This document shows positions 1 through 7,292 of a stretch of DNA of 23,052 bases, in pieces. Numbering within the stretch: the first letter of the stretch is position 1; each line of letters begins with the position of its first letter. The notes beneath the pieces are model-generated. The model was not told the DNA's origin, searched no databases, and saw only the letters and a list, made by a program, of their open reading frames with translations. The position numbers and the translations under genes are program-made. Source of the DNA: an uncultured Clostridia bacterium (GTDB taxonomy: Bacteria > Bacillota > Clostridia > Oscillospirales > Ruminococcaceae). The stretch is taken from positions 1 to 23,052 of the forward strand of contig CALCSA010000353.1 in assembly GCA_937894185.1 (NCBI GenBank), written 5' to 3'.

Positions 1-157
1 GTCCTACCGGCCCCGCCGGTGCTGACGGCGCTCAAGGCCTTATCGGTCCTACCGGCCCCGCCGGTGCTGACGGCGCTCAAGGCCTTATCGGTCCTACCGG
101 CCCCGCCGGTGCTGACGGCGCTCAAGGCCTTATCGGTCCTACCGGTCCTGCCGGCCC
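1..157 (+). repeat. 45-bp in-frame tandem repeat (collagen-like), 3 perfect copies plus a degenerate one
   Basis: Bases 1-45, 46-90 and 91-135 are identical; 136-157 start the same way and then diverge. The period is a multiple of 9, so each copy adds five Gly-X-Y triplets without breaking the frame. Identity at synonymous positions points to recent copying by slippage or recombination. The array continues past the window start, so the copy number is unknown. Confidence 0.95.
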
Positions 158-878
158 GGTGGGAAGTGTAGAGTTTAGTCCGTTTAATGTTTATGTTCAG
201 GCGGGAGCTACAGGCGGGGACGGAGTACAAGCCAATCCCTTTGGAACGATTGAGGAAGGCATCGCCGCTGTGCAGCCTGGCGGAACGGTTCATATCCTTG
301 CGGGAATGTATCCGGTCACCGCCACAATCACCCTTAATAAGGCCAATGTAACACTAAAGGCCGCTCCCGCTTCTATCATAGAGCTGCAGAGCGCTGTAAT
401 AGCCTTTTTGGTTACAGGAGGGGGAAACACTCTTGACGGCTTGACCATAACGAGTGATAATCCGTACGCTGTAGAGTTCATTCAGCTTGCGGGCGCTAAC
501 AATAAGATTATCAATTCTATTATTTACGGGCCTCCGCAGTCTGGTCCTTCTATAGACTGGGTTGTTAACCGCGGCTTTGTAACGCAAGGAAGCGTAACAA
601 ACCTCCTTGTGCAGAACAATATTTTCTATTCCATGCGCCAGCCGGCTTATTTAAATCCCAACTCCACTGGATTTATTACAGGTAATGTGGTATACGAAAC
701 CCGGGGATTTGTCGTAGATCGGGCAATTTTCGTATTTTCAGGCAACTCTTGGGGCAGCCCCGAAAATGCCGTTGATATCGCGTTGCTTGCGGGAACCATA
801 AGCGATGCTCCCTACAATCCTCTTGCAAATCTCAGCGAAAATAACAGCAGTGCGTTAATCAGCGACCAGAGGGGATAA
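1..878 (+). CDS. Collagen-like repeat surface protein with C-terminal beta-helix domain (5' end missing)
   Basis: The reading frame is open from the window edge (first whole codon at 3) to TAA at 876-878, so the N-terminus lies outside. It begins with Gly-X-Y triplets: three identical 15-residue units (GPTGPAGADGAQGLI) and a shorter GPTGPAGPVG unit. From about position 166 a roughly 235-residue domain follows. Its opening (NPFGTIEEGIAAVQPGGTV, then ILAGMY) and its rungs rich in V/I/N and TGN/LDGLTI motifs look like a right-handed beta-helix of the pectin-lyase/DUF1565 type. Collagen-like stalks with a C-terminal head are known from exosporium and cell-surface proteins of Firmicutes; a structural or adhesive role outside the cell is inferred. 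No catalytic residues can be named. Three sampled 60-base stretches have 43-53% GC against about 57% in the next gene, which hints at separate origin. A terminator follows at 968-1008. Confidence 0.8.
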   Translation, partial: PTGPAGADGAQGLIGPTGPAGADGAQGLIGPTGPAGADGAQGLIGPTGPAGPVGSVEFSPFNVYVQAGATGGDGVQANPFGTIEEGIAAVQPGGTVHILAGMYPVTATITLNKANVTLKAAPASIIELQSAVIAFLVTGGGNTLDGLTITSDNPYAVEFIQLAGANNKIINSIIYGPPQSGPSIDWVVNRGFVTQGSVTNLLVQNNIFYSMRQPAYLNPNSTGFITGNVVYETRGFVVDRAIFVFSGNSWGSPENAVDIALLAGTISDAPYNPLANLSENNSSALISDQRG

Positions 879-967
879 TTTCTCTGGGTTAAAATTTATA
901 AAGCTTGTTCCAAATCGGCATAAAGATGCTTGGAGCATACGCGTAAAAAATAACTTCTAAAGTTTCT

Positions 968-1008
968 GTGGCAGGGTGGTAAACGCATTTTACTGCCCTG
1001 CCACTTTT
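968..1008 (+). terminator. Rho-independent terminator of the collagen-like gene
   Basis: A 16-bp stem (968-983 with 989-1004, two G-U wobbles) closes a 5-nt loop and is followed by TTTT at 1005-1008. It lies 90 bases after the stop codon. Confidence 0.75.
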
Positions 1009-1035
1009 GCCGATTTGTGTTTTCCCATTACAGCG

Positions 1036-1098
1036 GGCTCTACCGGCCCCGAAGATTCCAAAGGCCCCGGCACCCCCAACCCTTGCTCTGACCGATAG
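1036..1098 (+). pseudogene. Possible short relic of a collagen-like coding tail
   Basis: In one frame 1036-1098 reads GSTGPEDSKGPGTPNPCSDR then TAG. Bases 40-51 of this relic region (CTACCGGCCCCG) match the 45-bp repeat upstream. It has no start codon or ribosome site and sits between two terminators. It may be the decayed end of a second collagen-like gene, or chance resemblance in a GC-rich stretch. Confidence 0.25.
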
Positions 1099-1133
1099 CA
1101 TCCATTAAATCATACTAAGCCAAGCCGTAATGG

Positions 1134-1167
1134 AGAGGAAAGGTACCCGGGTACCTCTCCTCTTTTT
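1134..1167 (+). terminator. Rho-independent terminator
   Basis: A 13-bp stem (1134-1146 with 1151-1163, one A-C mismatch) closes a CCGG loop and runs into five T at 1163-1167. With the terminator at 968-1008 it insulates the aldolase gene from upstream transcription. The rest of 879-1357 has no convincing gene; it also holds an 11-bp direct repeat (GGGGAGAYTAT at 1222-1232 and 1246-1256) of unknown meaning. Confidence 0.75.
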
Positions 1168-1291
1168 ATGGTTTGCACCCGGCAGGCTCTTTGCGCTTTA
1201 CCTGCCCAAGCTTTAAAAAGGGGGGAGATTATCCCTCTGAAAAACGGGGAGACTATACAAAAACCAAGATTTTCCCGGCAGGAGTTTATCC

Positions 1292-1320
1292 TTGCATTTG
1301 ATAGAAATTCTTGGTAAGAT
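1292..1320 (+). promoter_or_regulatory. Sigma-A-type promoter of the aldolase gene
   Basis: TTGCAT (1292-1297), a 17-base spacer and TAAGAT (1315-1320), with TGG directly before the -10 as in extended -10 promoters. It is the only good match before the ATG at 1358. Inverted ACCAAGA/TCTTGGT sequences flank the region (about 1262-1268 and 1309-1315). Confidence 0.65.
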
Positions 1321-1357
1321 AATTTTAGAAGTCAAATAAGACAAGGGAGTTGGTAAC

Positions 1358-2296
1358 ATGGCAATCGTAACCACTACTCAGATGTTTAAGGACGCCTATG
1401 CAGGCGGCTACGCTATCGGAGCCTTTAACGTTAACAATATGGAGATCATTCAGGGCATTACCGAGGCGGCCAAAGAGCTCAACGCTCCTCTGATTCTTCA
1501 GGTCAGCGCCGGCGCCCGGAAATACGCCAACCACACCTATTTGATGAAGCTGATCGAGGCCGCTGTGGCCGAGACCGGGCTTCCCATCGCCGTTCATCTG
1601 GACCACGGTGACACCTTCGAGCTTTGCAAAAGCTGCATCGACGGCGGCTTTACCTCCGTTATGATCGACGGCTCCCACCATTCCTTTGAGGACAACATCA
1701 AGCTGACCAAGCAGGTGGTGGAGTATGCTCACGCCAAAGGCGTCTGCGTAGAAGGCGAGCTGGGCCGTCTGGCCGGCATCGAGGACGCTGTCAATGTCTC
1801 CTCCGAGGATGCCTCCTACACCCGCCCCGAAGAAGTGCAGGAGTTTGTAGAGCGCACCGGGGTGGACAGCCTTGCCATTGCCATCGGCACCAGCCACGGA
1901 GCCTTTAAGTTTAAGCCCGGCCAAAAGCCTCAGCTGCGCTTTGACATTCTGGAAGAGGTGGAACGCCGCCTGCCCGGATTCCCCATTGTGCTCCACGGGG
2001 CTTCTTCTGTCATTCCCGAGTATGTCAAGATGATCAACGAGAACGGCGGCAAGATGGACGACGCCATCGGCATCCCCGAGGATATGCTGCGCAAGGCGGC
2101 CTCCATGGCGGTATGCAAAATTAACATCGACTCCGACCTGCGTCTGGCCATGACCGGAACCATCCGCAAACATTTTGCCGAGAACCCCTCCCACTTCGAC
2201 CCCCGCCAGTATCTGGCTCCCGCCCGGGAAGCCATCAAGGGAATGGTTGCTCACAAAATCAAGGACGTGCTGGGCTGCGACGGCAAGGCAAAATAG
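1358..2296 (+). CDS. fba: Class II fructose-1,6-bisphosphate aldolase
   Basis: This cytosolic zinc enzyme splits fructose-1,6-bisphosphate into dihydroxyacetone phosphate and glyceraldehyde-3-phosphate, and does the reverse in gluconeogenesis. The 312-residue length fits the class II family. Visible signatures are HLDHG (80-84, catalytic Asp82 and a zinc ligand His83), VEGELG (131-136), GTSHG (177-181, His180) and VLHGASS (211-217, His213), plus the KINIDSDLR phosphate-site segment near the C-terminus. The ATG follows GGGAG at suitable spacing. The gene has its own promoter and a strong terminator, so it appears monocistronic. A related ketose-bisphosphate aldolase (tagatose type) is the main alternative, but the overall sequence reads as the glycolytic enzyme of Clostridia. 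Confidence 0.95.
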   Translation: MAIVTTTQMFKDAYAGGYAIGAFNVNNMEIIQGITEAAKELNAPLILQVSAGARKYANHTYLMKLIEAAVAETGLPIAVHLDHGDTFELCKSCIDGGFTSVMIDGSHHSFEDNIKLTKQVVEYAHAKGVCVEGELGRLAGIEDAVNVSSEDASYTRPEEVQEFVERTGVDSLAIAIGTSHGAFKFKPGQKPQLRFDILEEVERRLPGFPIVLHGASSVIPEYVKMINENGGKMDDAIGIPEDMLRKAASMAVCKINIDSDLRLAMTGTIRKHFAENPSHFDPRQYLAPAREAIKGMVAHKIKDVLGCDGKAK

Positions 2297-2333
2297 AAGG
2301 CCGATTCCATCCCATTTTAAACAGAAGAACGCC

Positions 2334-2364
2334 AAAAACGCCGGGAAGTTTCCCGGCGTTTTTT
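2334..2364. terminator. Bidirectional rho-independent terminator
   Basis: A perfect inverted repeat (2337-2347 with 2350-2360) is followed by a T run on the plus strand (2359-2364). On the minus strand the run of A at 2334-2338 gives a T run. It sits between the convergent aldolase and DUF6132-like genes and can serve both. Confidence 0.9.
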
Positions 2365-2387
2365 ATTGGGTTAGAGGGACAGCAGCT

Positions 2388-2555
2388 CTATTTGCTCACA
2401 ATCCCCGCTACCAGCAACCCCATAACCAGTCCGTAGATGGAGGAGCTTAAAGGGTTGGCGGTGATAGGGCAGGAGCCGGTGGCGCATCCCACCAGTCGAT
2501 AGTAAAGATACCCCGCCGCCAAGCCGATGAGGCCGCCGATAATGTATCTGGTCAT
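2388..2555 (-). CDS. Small DUF6132-like membrane protein
   Basis: A 55-residue frame on the minus strand starts at ATG 2555-2553, about 10 bases after AAGGAGG, and ends with TAG at 2390-2388. It reads as two hydrophobic segments (about residues 5-20 and 41-53) joined by a Cys-containing loop, GCATGSCPITANPLSS (23-38). The C-x4-C-P-I-T-x-N-P loop is the hallmark I associate with the DUF6132 family of tiny membrane proteins, which often neighbour redox or rhodanese genes. Function is unknown. It lies downstream of the flavoprotein gene on the same strand, 127 bases away, with its own extended -10. The good ribosome site and family-like loop argue that it is real. Confidence 0.8.
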   Translation of the reverse strand: MTRYIIGGLIGLAAGYLYYRLVGCATGSCPITANPLSSSIYGLVMGLLVAGIVSK

Positions 2556-2607
2556 GTGTTCACCCCTCCTTGTGGTTGGCTGTCAAAGCCTGAATGGTTC
2601 TGCTTTC

Positions 2608-2616
2608 ACTATACCA
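2608..2616 (-). promoter_or_regulatory. Extended -10 promoter candidate for the DUF6132-like gene
   Basis: On the minus strand TGGTATAGT (2616-2608) is an extended -10 about 50 bases before the start codon. No good -35 is seen. Confidence 0.45.
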
Positions 2617-2682
2617 AAAACCACCGGGAGGGACTGTGATTGGGTCACATTGGCGGAACAAGGCGCAGAGGGCGGCGTTAAA

Positions 2683-4173
2683 TCAGCCTTCCTCCAGCTT
2701 TTCAAACACCCAGGCCGTCAGCTCGTTCAGGGAGGGGTGGATGATCATGGAATCGTTGATGGGGGCATAGCTTCCCAGATGGGGACAGAGAATCCGCAAG
2801 CCTTCGATCTCCTTGGCAGCGGCGGTTTGCTCCAGCTTTTTCTTACACCGGTACCCGGCGTTCATCAGGTAGACAAAGGGTTGCAGCAGCACCGATGCCT
2901 GTGGCCCCACAATGTGAACCCCCAGAATGTTTTTGTTCTTCCCCACCAGCATTTTGACAAAGCCGTCGTCGTCGTCCTCCTCCCGGTAGCCCATGGCCCT
3001 GCCGCCCACCACCTCGGAATAGTAGTTCTTGGCGGCTTTGTAGGGAATTCCCTGCGCCTGAAGCTGGGCCTCCGTCCGGCCCACCCGGGCCACCTGAGGA
3101 TGGGTAAAGATGGTCCATGGGACACTGTGGTAGTTGACCTCCTTCTTCTCCTCCCCGGAAAAGAGGTTTGCCATGAGAATCTGAGCCTCGTGGTTGGCCT
3201 TGTGGCGGAACTGGTATTTGCCGTTGATGTCCCCCAAGGCCCAGATGTTTTCCCGGGAGGTTTCCAGATAGAGGTTGGTCGGAATCCAGCCCTGCTCATC
3301 CACCTCCACCCCTGCTTTGCCCAAATCCAAAGTGTCCCCGTTGGACCGCACTCCGGCGGCGATGAAAATCTCCTGACAGGGCAAGGCGGTCCGCTCCCCC
3401 GTCACCCGGTTTTCCACGGTGAGGTACTTGGTATCCCCCTCCTTGGAGGCCTCCACCGCCACGCTTTCGGTCACCACCCGGATGCCGTTTTTCTCGAACT
3501 GCCTTGTGACAAACCGGGAAACCTCCTCTTCTTCCTTGGAGAGAATCCCGTGAGAACGGACCACAATGGTGACCTTGGTGCCAAAGGCGGAAAAGATGTG
3601 GGCAAACTCCGCGCTGATGGCCCCGCCCCCTACAATGACAAGGCTTTCCCAAGGCTTTTGGGGGAAACCCTCGCCAAAAAAGCCCTCGTAAGTGAGATAT
3701 CCCGTCTCCTCCAGCCCCGGAACAGTGGGGACAAAGCTGCGGGCCCCGGCAGCGATGACGAATCTCTTGCCGCCGATCATCTCCTCCGGTCTGCCGTCCC
3801 GGTAGCGGATCACCATCCGGTCTGGCCCGGCAAAGGAGCCCCTGCCTTTATAAATGGTCAGGTTGGGCGCCTTCCGCAGGTTGGCTTCAATGGTTTGATG
3901 AAAGTCAATCTGCTCCCACATGCGGGCGGAAATCTCTTCCCAATCAATGGAAGGGGTGCCCACCTCCACCCCAAACCGCTGGGAATTTTGAGCCTCCCGG
4001 ATAAAATCCGCCGGATACACCAGCATTTTAGAGGGGATGCAGCCCTTGGTCAGGCAGGTTCCCCCAAACTTGGATTCCTCCACCAAAGCGCAGCAAAGCC
4101 CTTGACTCAGGGCTTCCTCCAACACCATCAGGCCGGCTCCGCTCCCCACAATCACCAGATCGTACTGCTTCAA
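2683..4173 (-). CDS. Dihydrolipoamide dehydrogenase-like FAD/NAD disulfide oxidoreductase
   Basis: A 496-residue class I flavoprotein disulfide reductase. The start chosen is TTG at 4173, preceded by GAGGTGAT; the frame stays open upstream (ATG at 4254), but that part has no ribosome site or family resemblance. In order: FAD dinucleotide-binding VIVGSGAG (7-14), redox-active pair in GGTCLTKGCIPSK (Cys40, Cys45), a second nucleotide site VIVGGGAISAEF, an FAD-binding ALGDING segment, and a C-terminal dimerisation domain ending in HPSLNE (His479, Glu484), the catalytic His-Glu pair. An insertion rich in Lys and Ala precedes HPSLNE, as in relatives from Clostridia and mycothione-reductase-like proteins. 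No pyruvate or glycine-cleavage E2/H genes are nearby, so the disulfide substrate is unknown. It is divergent from a MerR regulator, which might control it. Confidence 0.88.
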   Translation of the reverse strand: MKQYDLVIVGSGAGLMVLEEALSQGLCCALVEESKFGGTCLTKGCIPSKMLVYPADFIREAQNSQRFGVEVGTPSIDWEEISARMWEQIDFHQTIEANLRKAPNLTIYKGRGSFAGPDRMVIRYRDGRPEEMIGGKRFVIAAGARSFVPTVPGLEETGYLTYEGFFGEGFPQKPWESLVIVGGGAISAEFAHIFSAFGTKVTIVVRSHGILSKEEEEVSRFVTRQFEKNGIRVVTESVAVEASKEGDTKYLTVENRVTGERTALPCQEIFIAAGVRSNGDTLDLGKAGVEVDEQGWIPTNLYLETSRENIWALGDINGKYQFRHKANHEAQILMANLFSGEEKKEVNYHSVPWTIFTHPQVARVGRTEAQLQAQGIPYKAAKNYYSEVVGGRAMGYREEDDDDGFVKMLVGKNKNILGVHIVGPQASVLLQPFVYLMNAGYRCKKKLEQTAAAKEIEGLRILCPHLGSYAPINDSMIIHPSLNELTAWVFEKLEEG

Positions 4174-4243
4174 AGTATCACCTCGTCTACTATTTTGACT
4201 GAACATGGCTCCCTTATTGTATACCAAGTTCATCCTGATATAA

Positions 4244-4272
4244 AGTCTATCCATGGTGGCTCATTTTGTCAA
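4244..4272 (-). promoter_or_regulatory. Promoter candidate of the flavoprotein gene
   Basis: On the minus strand TTGACA (4272-4267), 17 bases, then TAGACT (4249-4244). A second extended -10-like TGGTATACA lies about 25 bases further downstream. The region shared with merR also holds the small palindrome ATAACCGTTAT (4291-4301). Confidence 0.5.
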
Positions 4273-4327
4273 TGAATCGGGCAGGGGAGTATAACCGTTA
4301 TATTTTTATTAAAATATTGTTAAAACA

Positions 4328-4355
4328 TTGACACAGGAGTAAGGTTTGGTAAAAT
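4328..4355 (+). promoter_or_regulatory. Promoter of the MerR regulator gene
   Basis: TTGACA (4328-4333), 16-base spacer, TAAAAT (4350-4355), 20 bases before the start codon. The ribosome site AGGAGGTGATGAC follows directly, so the leader is very short. Confidence 0.65.
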
Positions 4356-4374
4356 AAGGGCAGGAGGTGATGAC

Positions 4375-5208
4375 ATGCAGTGGCTGACCATCGGCCAGAT
4401 GGCCAAGCTGAATCAGATTTCCCAGCAGACTCTTCGGCTATACGACAAAAAGGGGCTTCTTTCCCCCTGCAAAAGGGGAGACGACAACCGCTACCGCTAC
4501 TACGATATCAAGCAAAGCGCCGTGCTGGATATGATCCAGTACATGAAGTCTCTGGGAATGAACCTGCGGGATATTAAAACCCAGCTGGACAACAAGGATT
4601 TGGACTATTTGGGCAATGTGCTTCATCAAAAGCAGCAGCAGATTCAGGAGCAGATTGGGGAGCTTAAGATGCAGCGCCGGGCGGTAGAGCGCACACTGGA
4701 AAGCTTTGAGCGGTACCGGGCAGCCCCCCGGGACGGCACCATTGTGCTGGAATACATCGGCAAGCGGCAGATGTACTCCATCGACACCCACAACAACTTT
4801 TACGATCAGGGCATCGAGGTGTACGAGGAAATTCTGCGGGAACTGCGCAACCGCCTTTCCCAGGACAAGCTGCCGCAAATCTACTTCTGCAACGCGGGAA
4901 CCATCCTGCGCCAAAAAAACCTCTTGGCCGGACACTTTTATTCCACCGAGGTGTTTGTCTTTGTGGACCGGGAGTTTGCACCACCCGATCTCATCACCGT
5001 TATCCCCCCCGGTAACTACCTTTGCATCTACTGTGATAATTTTTATAAGGAAAAGGAATATGCCCAGCGTCTTTTGGAAAAATCTAAACAGGAGGGATAC
5101 ATCATCTGCGGCGACTACCTCTGCGAAACCGTTGCGGAACTTCCGGTTATCGGCAGCGGAGAGCGGGGAATGTTCCTGAGGCTACAGGTTCCCGTTAAAT
5201 TCCACTAA
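4375..5208 (+). CDS. MerR family transcriptional regulator with GyrI-like effector domain
   Basis: A DNA-binding activator/repressor of 277 residues. The N-terminal winged helix reads LTIGQMAKLNQISQQTLRLY (about 4-23), then DKKGLLSP and the wing RYRYYD; this is typical of MerR. A coiled-coil dimerisation helix follows (about 75-120, rich in Q, E, K, L). The C-terminal half resembles the small-molecule-binding GyrI-like/BmrR effector domain of multidrug-responsive MerR proteins. The ATG has a near-perfect AGGAGGTGAT site. It is divergent from the flavoprotein gene and 123 bases upstream of the DapB-fold dehydrogenase gene, whose promoter has a 19-bp spacer. That makes the dehydrogenase gene the likeliest target; the ligand is not known. 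Confidence 0.9.
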   Translation: MQWLTIGQMAKLNQISQQTLRLYDKKGLLSPCKRGDDNRYRYYDIKQSAVLDMIQYMKSLGMNLRDIKTQLDNKDLDYLGNVLHQKQQQIQEQIGELKMQRRAVERTLESFERYRAAPRDGTIVLEYIGKRQMYSIDTHNNFYDQGIEVYEEILRELRNRLSQDKLPQIYFCNAGTILRQKNLLAGHFYSTEVFVFVDREFAPPDLITVIPPGNYLCIYCDNFYKEKEYAQRLLEKSKQEGYIICGDYLCETVAELPVIGSGERGMFLRLQVPVKFH

Positions 5209-5239
5209 AGATTCTGTTATTTTTTTATCAATATTCCGG

Positions 5240-5270
5240 TTGACCTTATAGCAACAGCAACCCTTACAAT
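5240..5270 (+). promoter_or_regulatory. MerR-type promoter with 19-bp spacer
   Basis: TTGACC (5240-5245) and TACAAT (5265-5270) are separated by 19 bases instead of 17, the spacing at which MerR proteins activate by untwisting the DNA. A GGTTG...CAACC inverted repeat (5238-5242 and 5258-5262) lies across the spacer. Confidence 0.6.
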
Positions 5271-5331
5271 GAAGGAAAGGGCAGGATGCCGGTTCTGTCA
5301 ATACATACTATATAGAAAGAGGGTTGCTTCC

Positions 5332-6366
5332 ATGAATCGTGAAAAAATCCGTGTCGTACAGTACGGCTGTGGGAAGATGTCCAAATACACTCTGCGTTAT
5401 TTGTATGAAAACGGCGCAGAAATTGTGGGGGCCATCGACGTCAATCCCGAAGTGATCGGAATGGACGTAGGAGACTTTGCCGGGCTGGGCACTCAGCTGG
5501 GGGTCAAGATCAGCAGCGACGCCGACGCCGTGCTGGACAGCTGCGACGCCGACATCGCCATCCTCACTCTGTTCAGCTTTATGGATGACGTCTATCCTCA
5601 TTTCGAGCGCTGCGCTCGCCGGGGCATTCATATCCTCACCACCTGCGAAGAGGCCATCTACCCCTGGACCACCGCTTCTGCCATCACCAACAAGCTGGAT
5701 AAGCTGGCCAAAGAAACCGGCTGCACCATTGTGGGTTCCGGCATGCAGGACATCTTCTGGATCAACATGATCGGCTGTGTGGCCGGGGGAGTCCACCACA
5801 TCGAGAAGATTGAAGGCGCTGTCAGCTACAACGTGGAAGATTACGGTCTGGCGCTGGCCGAGGCCCACGGCGCCGGCATGACTCCTCAGGAGTTTGAAGA
5901 GAAAATCGCTCATCCCACTACTTTGGAACCCGCCTATGTCTGGAACTCCAACGAGGCTCTCTGCAACAAGATGAGCTGGACCATCAAGTCCCAGACTCAG
6001 AAGTGTGTGCCCTACTTCTACGACACCGATTTGTATTCCGAAACGTTGGGCCGCACTATCCCCAAGGGGGACTGCATCGGCATGAGCGCCGTGGTCACCA
6101 CCGAGACCTTCCAAGGGCCGGTGATCGAGACTCAGTGCATCGGAAAAGTATATGGCCCCGACGACGGCGACATGTGCGATTGGAAGATTACCGGCGAGCC
6201 GGACACCACCTTCTTTGTTCAAAAGCCCGCCACCGTGGAGCACACCTGCGCCACCATTGTCAACCGCATTCCCAGCGTCCTGCGGGCCTCGGCAGGCTAT
6301 ATCACCGTGGAAAAGCTGGAGCCTGTAGAATACCTTTCCTACCCCATTCACCTGTATCTGGATTAA
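5332..6366 (+). CDS. 2,4-diaminopentanoate dehydrogenase-like (DapB-fold) NAD(P)-dependent oxidoreductase
   Basis: A 344-residue cytosolic dehydrogenase. ATG 5332 is chosen because AGAGGG lies 9 bases upstream and the Rossmann motif starts soon after; the frame is open 21 codons earlier without a site. The N-terminus [18 protein letters not shown] (7-24; Gly12, Gly14) binds NAD(P), then GAIDVNP and the long central and C-terminal alpha/beta region follow. The overall pattern matches the dihydrodipicolinate-reductase-like family that includes 2,4-diaminopentanoate dehydrogenase of clostridial ornithine fermentation. The rest of the ornithine pathway (OraE/OraS, OrtA/OrtB) is absent from the window, so the true substrate may be another amine or keto acid. 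It seems to be a single-gene unit under MerR control, ended by a hairpin at 6398-6435. Confidence 0.8.
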   Translation: MNREKIRVVQYGCGKMSKYTLRYLYENGAEIVGAIDVNPEVIGMDVGDFAGLGTQLGVKISSDADAVLDSCDADIAILTLFSFMDDVYPHFERCARRGIHILTTCEEAIYPWTTASAITNKLDKLAKETGCTIVGSGMQDIFWINMIGCVAGGVHHIEKIEGAVSYNVEDYGLALAEAHGAGMTPQEFEEKIAHPTTLEPAYVWNSNEALCNKMSWTIKSQTQKCVPYFYDTDLYSETLGRTIPKGDCIGMSAVVTTETFQGPVIETQCIGKVYGPDDGDMCDWKITGEPDTTFFVQKPATVEHTCATIVNRIPSVLRASAGYITVEKLEPVEYLSYPIHLYLD

Positions 6367-6397
6367 TCCCTGTCCCATTCGCCCTTTCTTGCTAACA

Positions 6398-6435
6398 CAA
6401 AGGCGCCTCCGGTCATTGGGCCGGAAGCGCCTTTG
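6398..6435. terminator. Terminator-like hairpin between convergent genes
   Basis: A 15-bp stem (6398-6412 with 6421-6435, one mismatch) has an 8-nt loop. T runs on either side are short, so it is a weaker intrinsic terminator that could serve the dehydrogenase gene and the araC-type gene facing it. Confidence 0.6.
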
Positions 6436-6485
6436 CTTGTATGGGAAAAAAATATGGAGATACCTTAGTTATCCTTGCTCCCGCC

Positions 6486-7274
6486 CTACAACAGATTGGC
6501 GGGCAGCAGGGTTTCTTTAAACTTCTGAGGATTGACCAGTTCTTTCTTCTTAAAGTAGCGGCTGAAGTAATGGATGGACTTAAACCCTGTCATCTCCGCG
6601 ATTTCCGTAATGGTGTAGTTGGAAAAGCAGAGCAGCTCCTTGGCCCGAAGCAGCCTGCGCTGCCCCAGCCATTGCAGGGCGGTGGTTCCCGTGTATTTTT
6701 TAAACAGGTAGTTGAGCTGGGCCTGATTGCGGTTGACCATGGTACATACACCATCCAGCACATCGTCATCGGCCAAATTCCGGTCGATGTAATTGACACT
6801 CAGCCGCAGGACGGGGTCGGTAAAGGCCTCCCACTGAAACTGTTCCAAGCCGTCATCCTGTTCCCCGTTTTGCTGGGCAACGGCTTCGAACAGCAGGCGC
6901 ATCAGCCCCAGATTGGCCGCATCCTGACAGTGAGGAGTGCGGCGTTTGCATTCCCAAATCATGTTCAGGATAATCTCCCGGGCAGAAAGATTGCGCAGGG
7001 GCAACACCCGGAGTGTTCGGCCCAGACATTGGGACAGCCGTTGGTTGGCGACGGTAAAGGTGATCTGAATCAGGGTCATCTTTCCTTTGGCAAAAACGCC
7101 GCTCCCGCCGGGGAGATAGGCACACTGCCCTTCGGACACGGCCAGTGTGCCCCCGTCTCCGATCAAGATGCCCTCTCCCGACACAAACAGGAGTCTGGCA
7201 CGGTCAGATGCTTCCAACCCGGAAGGGGACTCGATTCTTCGGATACTGTGCACCTGTACATCTGTAATCAGCAT
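6486..7274 (-). CDS. AraC family transcriptional regulator
   Basis: A 262-residue regulator. ATG at 7274 is preferred, since GGAG lies 9 bases before it; an in-frame TTG at 7289 has no ribosome site. The N-terminal half is a cupin-like ligand domain (GILIGDGGTLAVSEGQCAYL). The C-terminal 100 residues form the double helix-turn-helix of AraC/XylS proteins: LFKKYTGTTALQWLGQRRLLRAKELL, then ITEIAEMTGFKSIHYFSRYFKK, ending in the usual NPQKFKE. It lies 18 bases after the GntR gene and is probably co-transcribed with it, divergent from the transport operon. AraC proteins of this kind usually activate sugar-use genes, so the operon starting at 8400 is the likely target. Confidence 0.9.
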   Translation of the reverse strand: MLITDVQVHSIRRIESPSGLEASDRARLLFVSGEGILIGDGGTLAVSEGQCAYLPGGSGVFAKGKMTLIQITFTVANQRLSQCLGRTLRVLPLRNLSAREIILNMIWECKRRTPHCQDAANLGLMRLLFEAVAQQNGEQDDGLEQFQWEAFTDPVLRLSVNYIDRNLADDDVLDGVCTMVNRNQAQLNYLFKKYTGTTALQWLGQRRLLRAKELLCFSNYTITEIAEMTGFKSIHYFSRYFKKKELVNPQKFKETLLPANLL

Positions 7275-7292
7275 GGTATGTTTCTCCAAATA

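Noticed and set aside
1..135. CRISPR array
   Set aside because: The repeats are directly contiguous with no spacers and translate into Gly-X-Y triplets.
1325..2335. 336-codon open frame on the minus strand opposite the aldolase
   Set aside because: It is a mirror of the conserved fba gene caused by GC-rich codon use; the product has no family features and no ribosome site.
2527..4275. 582-codon open frame on the plus strand opposite the flavoprotein
   Set aside because: The minus-strand gene has all catalytic motifs; the plus frame is Gly/His/Leu-rich shadow sequence.
5308..6378. 356-codon minus-strand frame opposite the DapB-fold gene
   Set aside because: No start signal and no recognisable motifs; antisense shadow.
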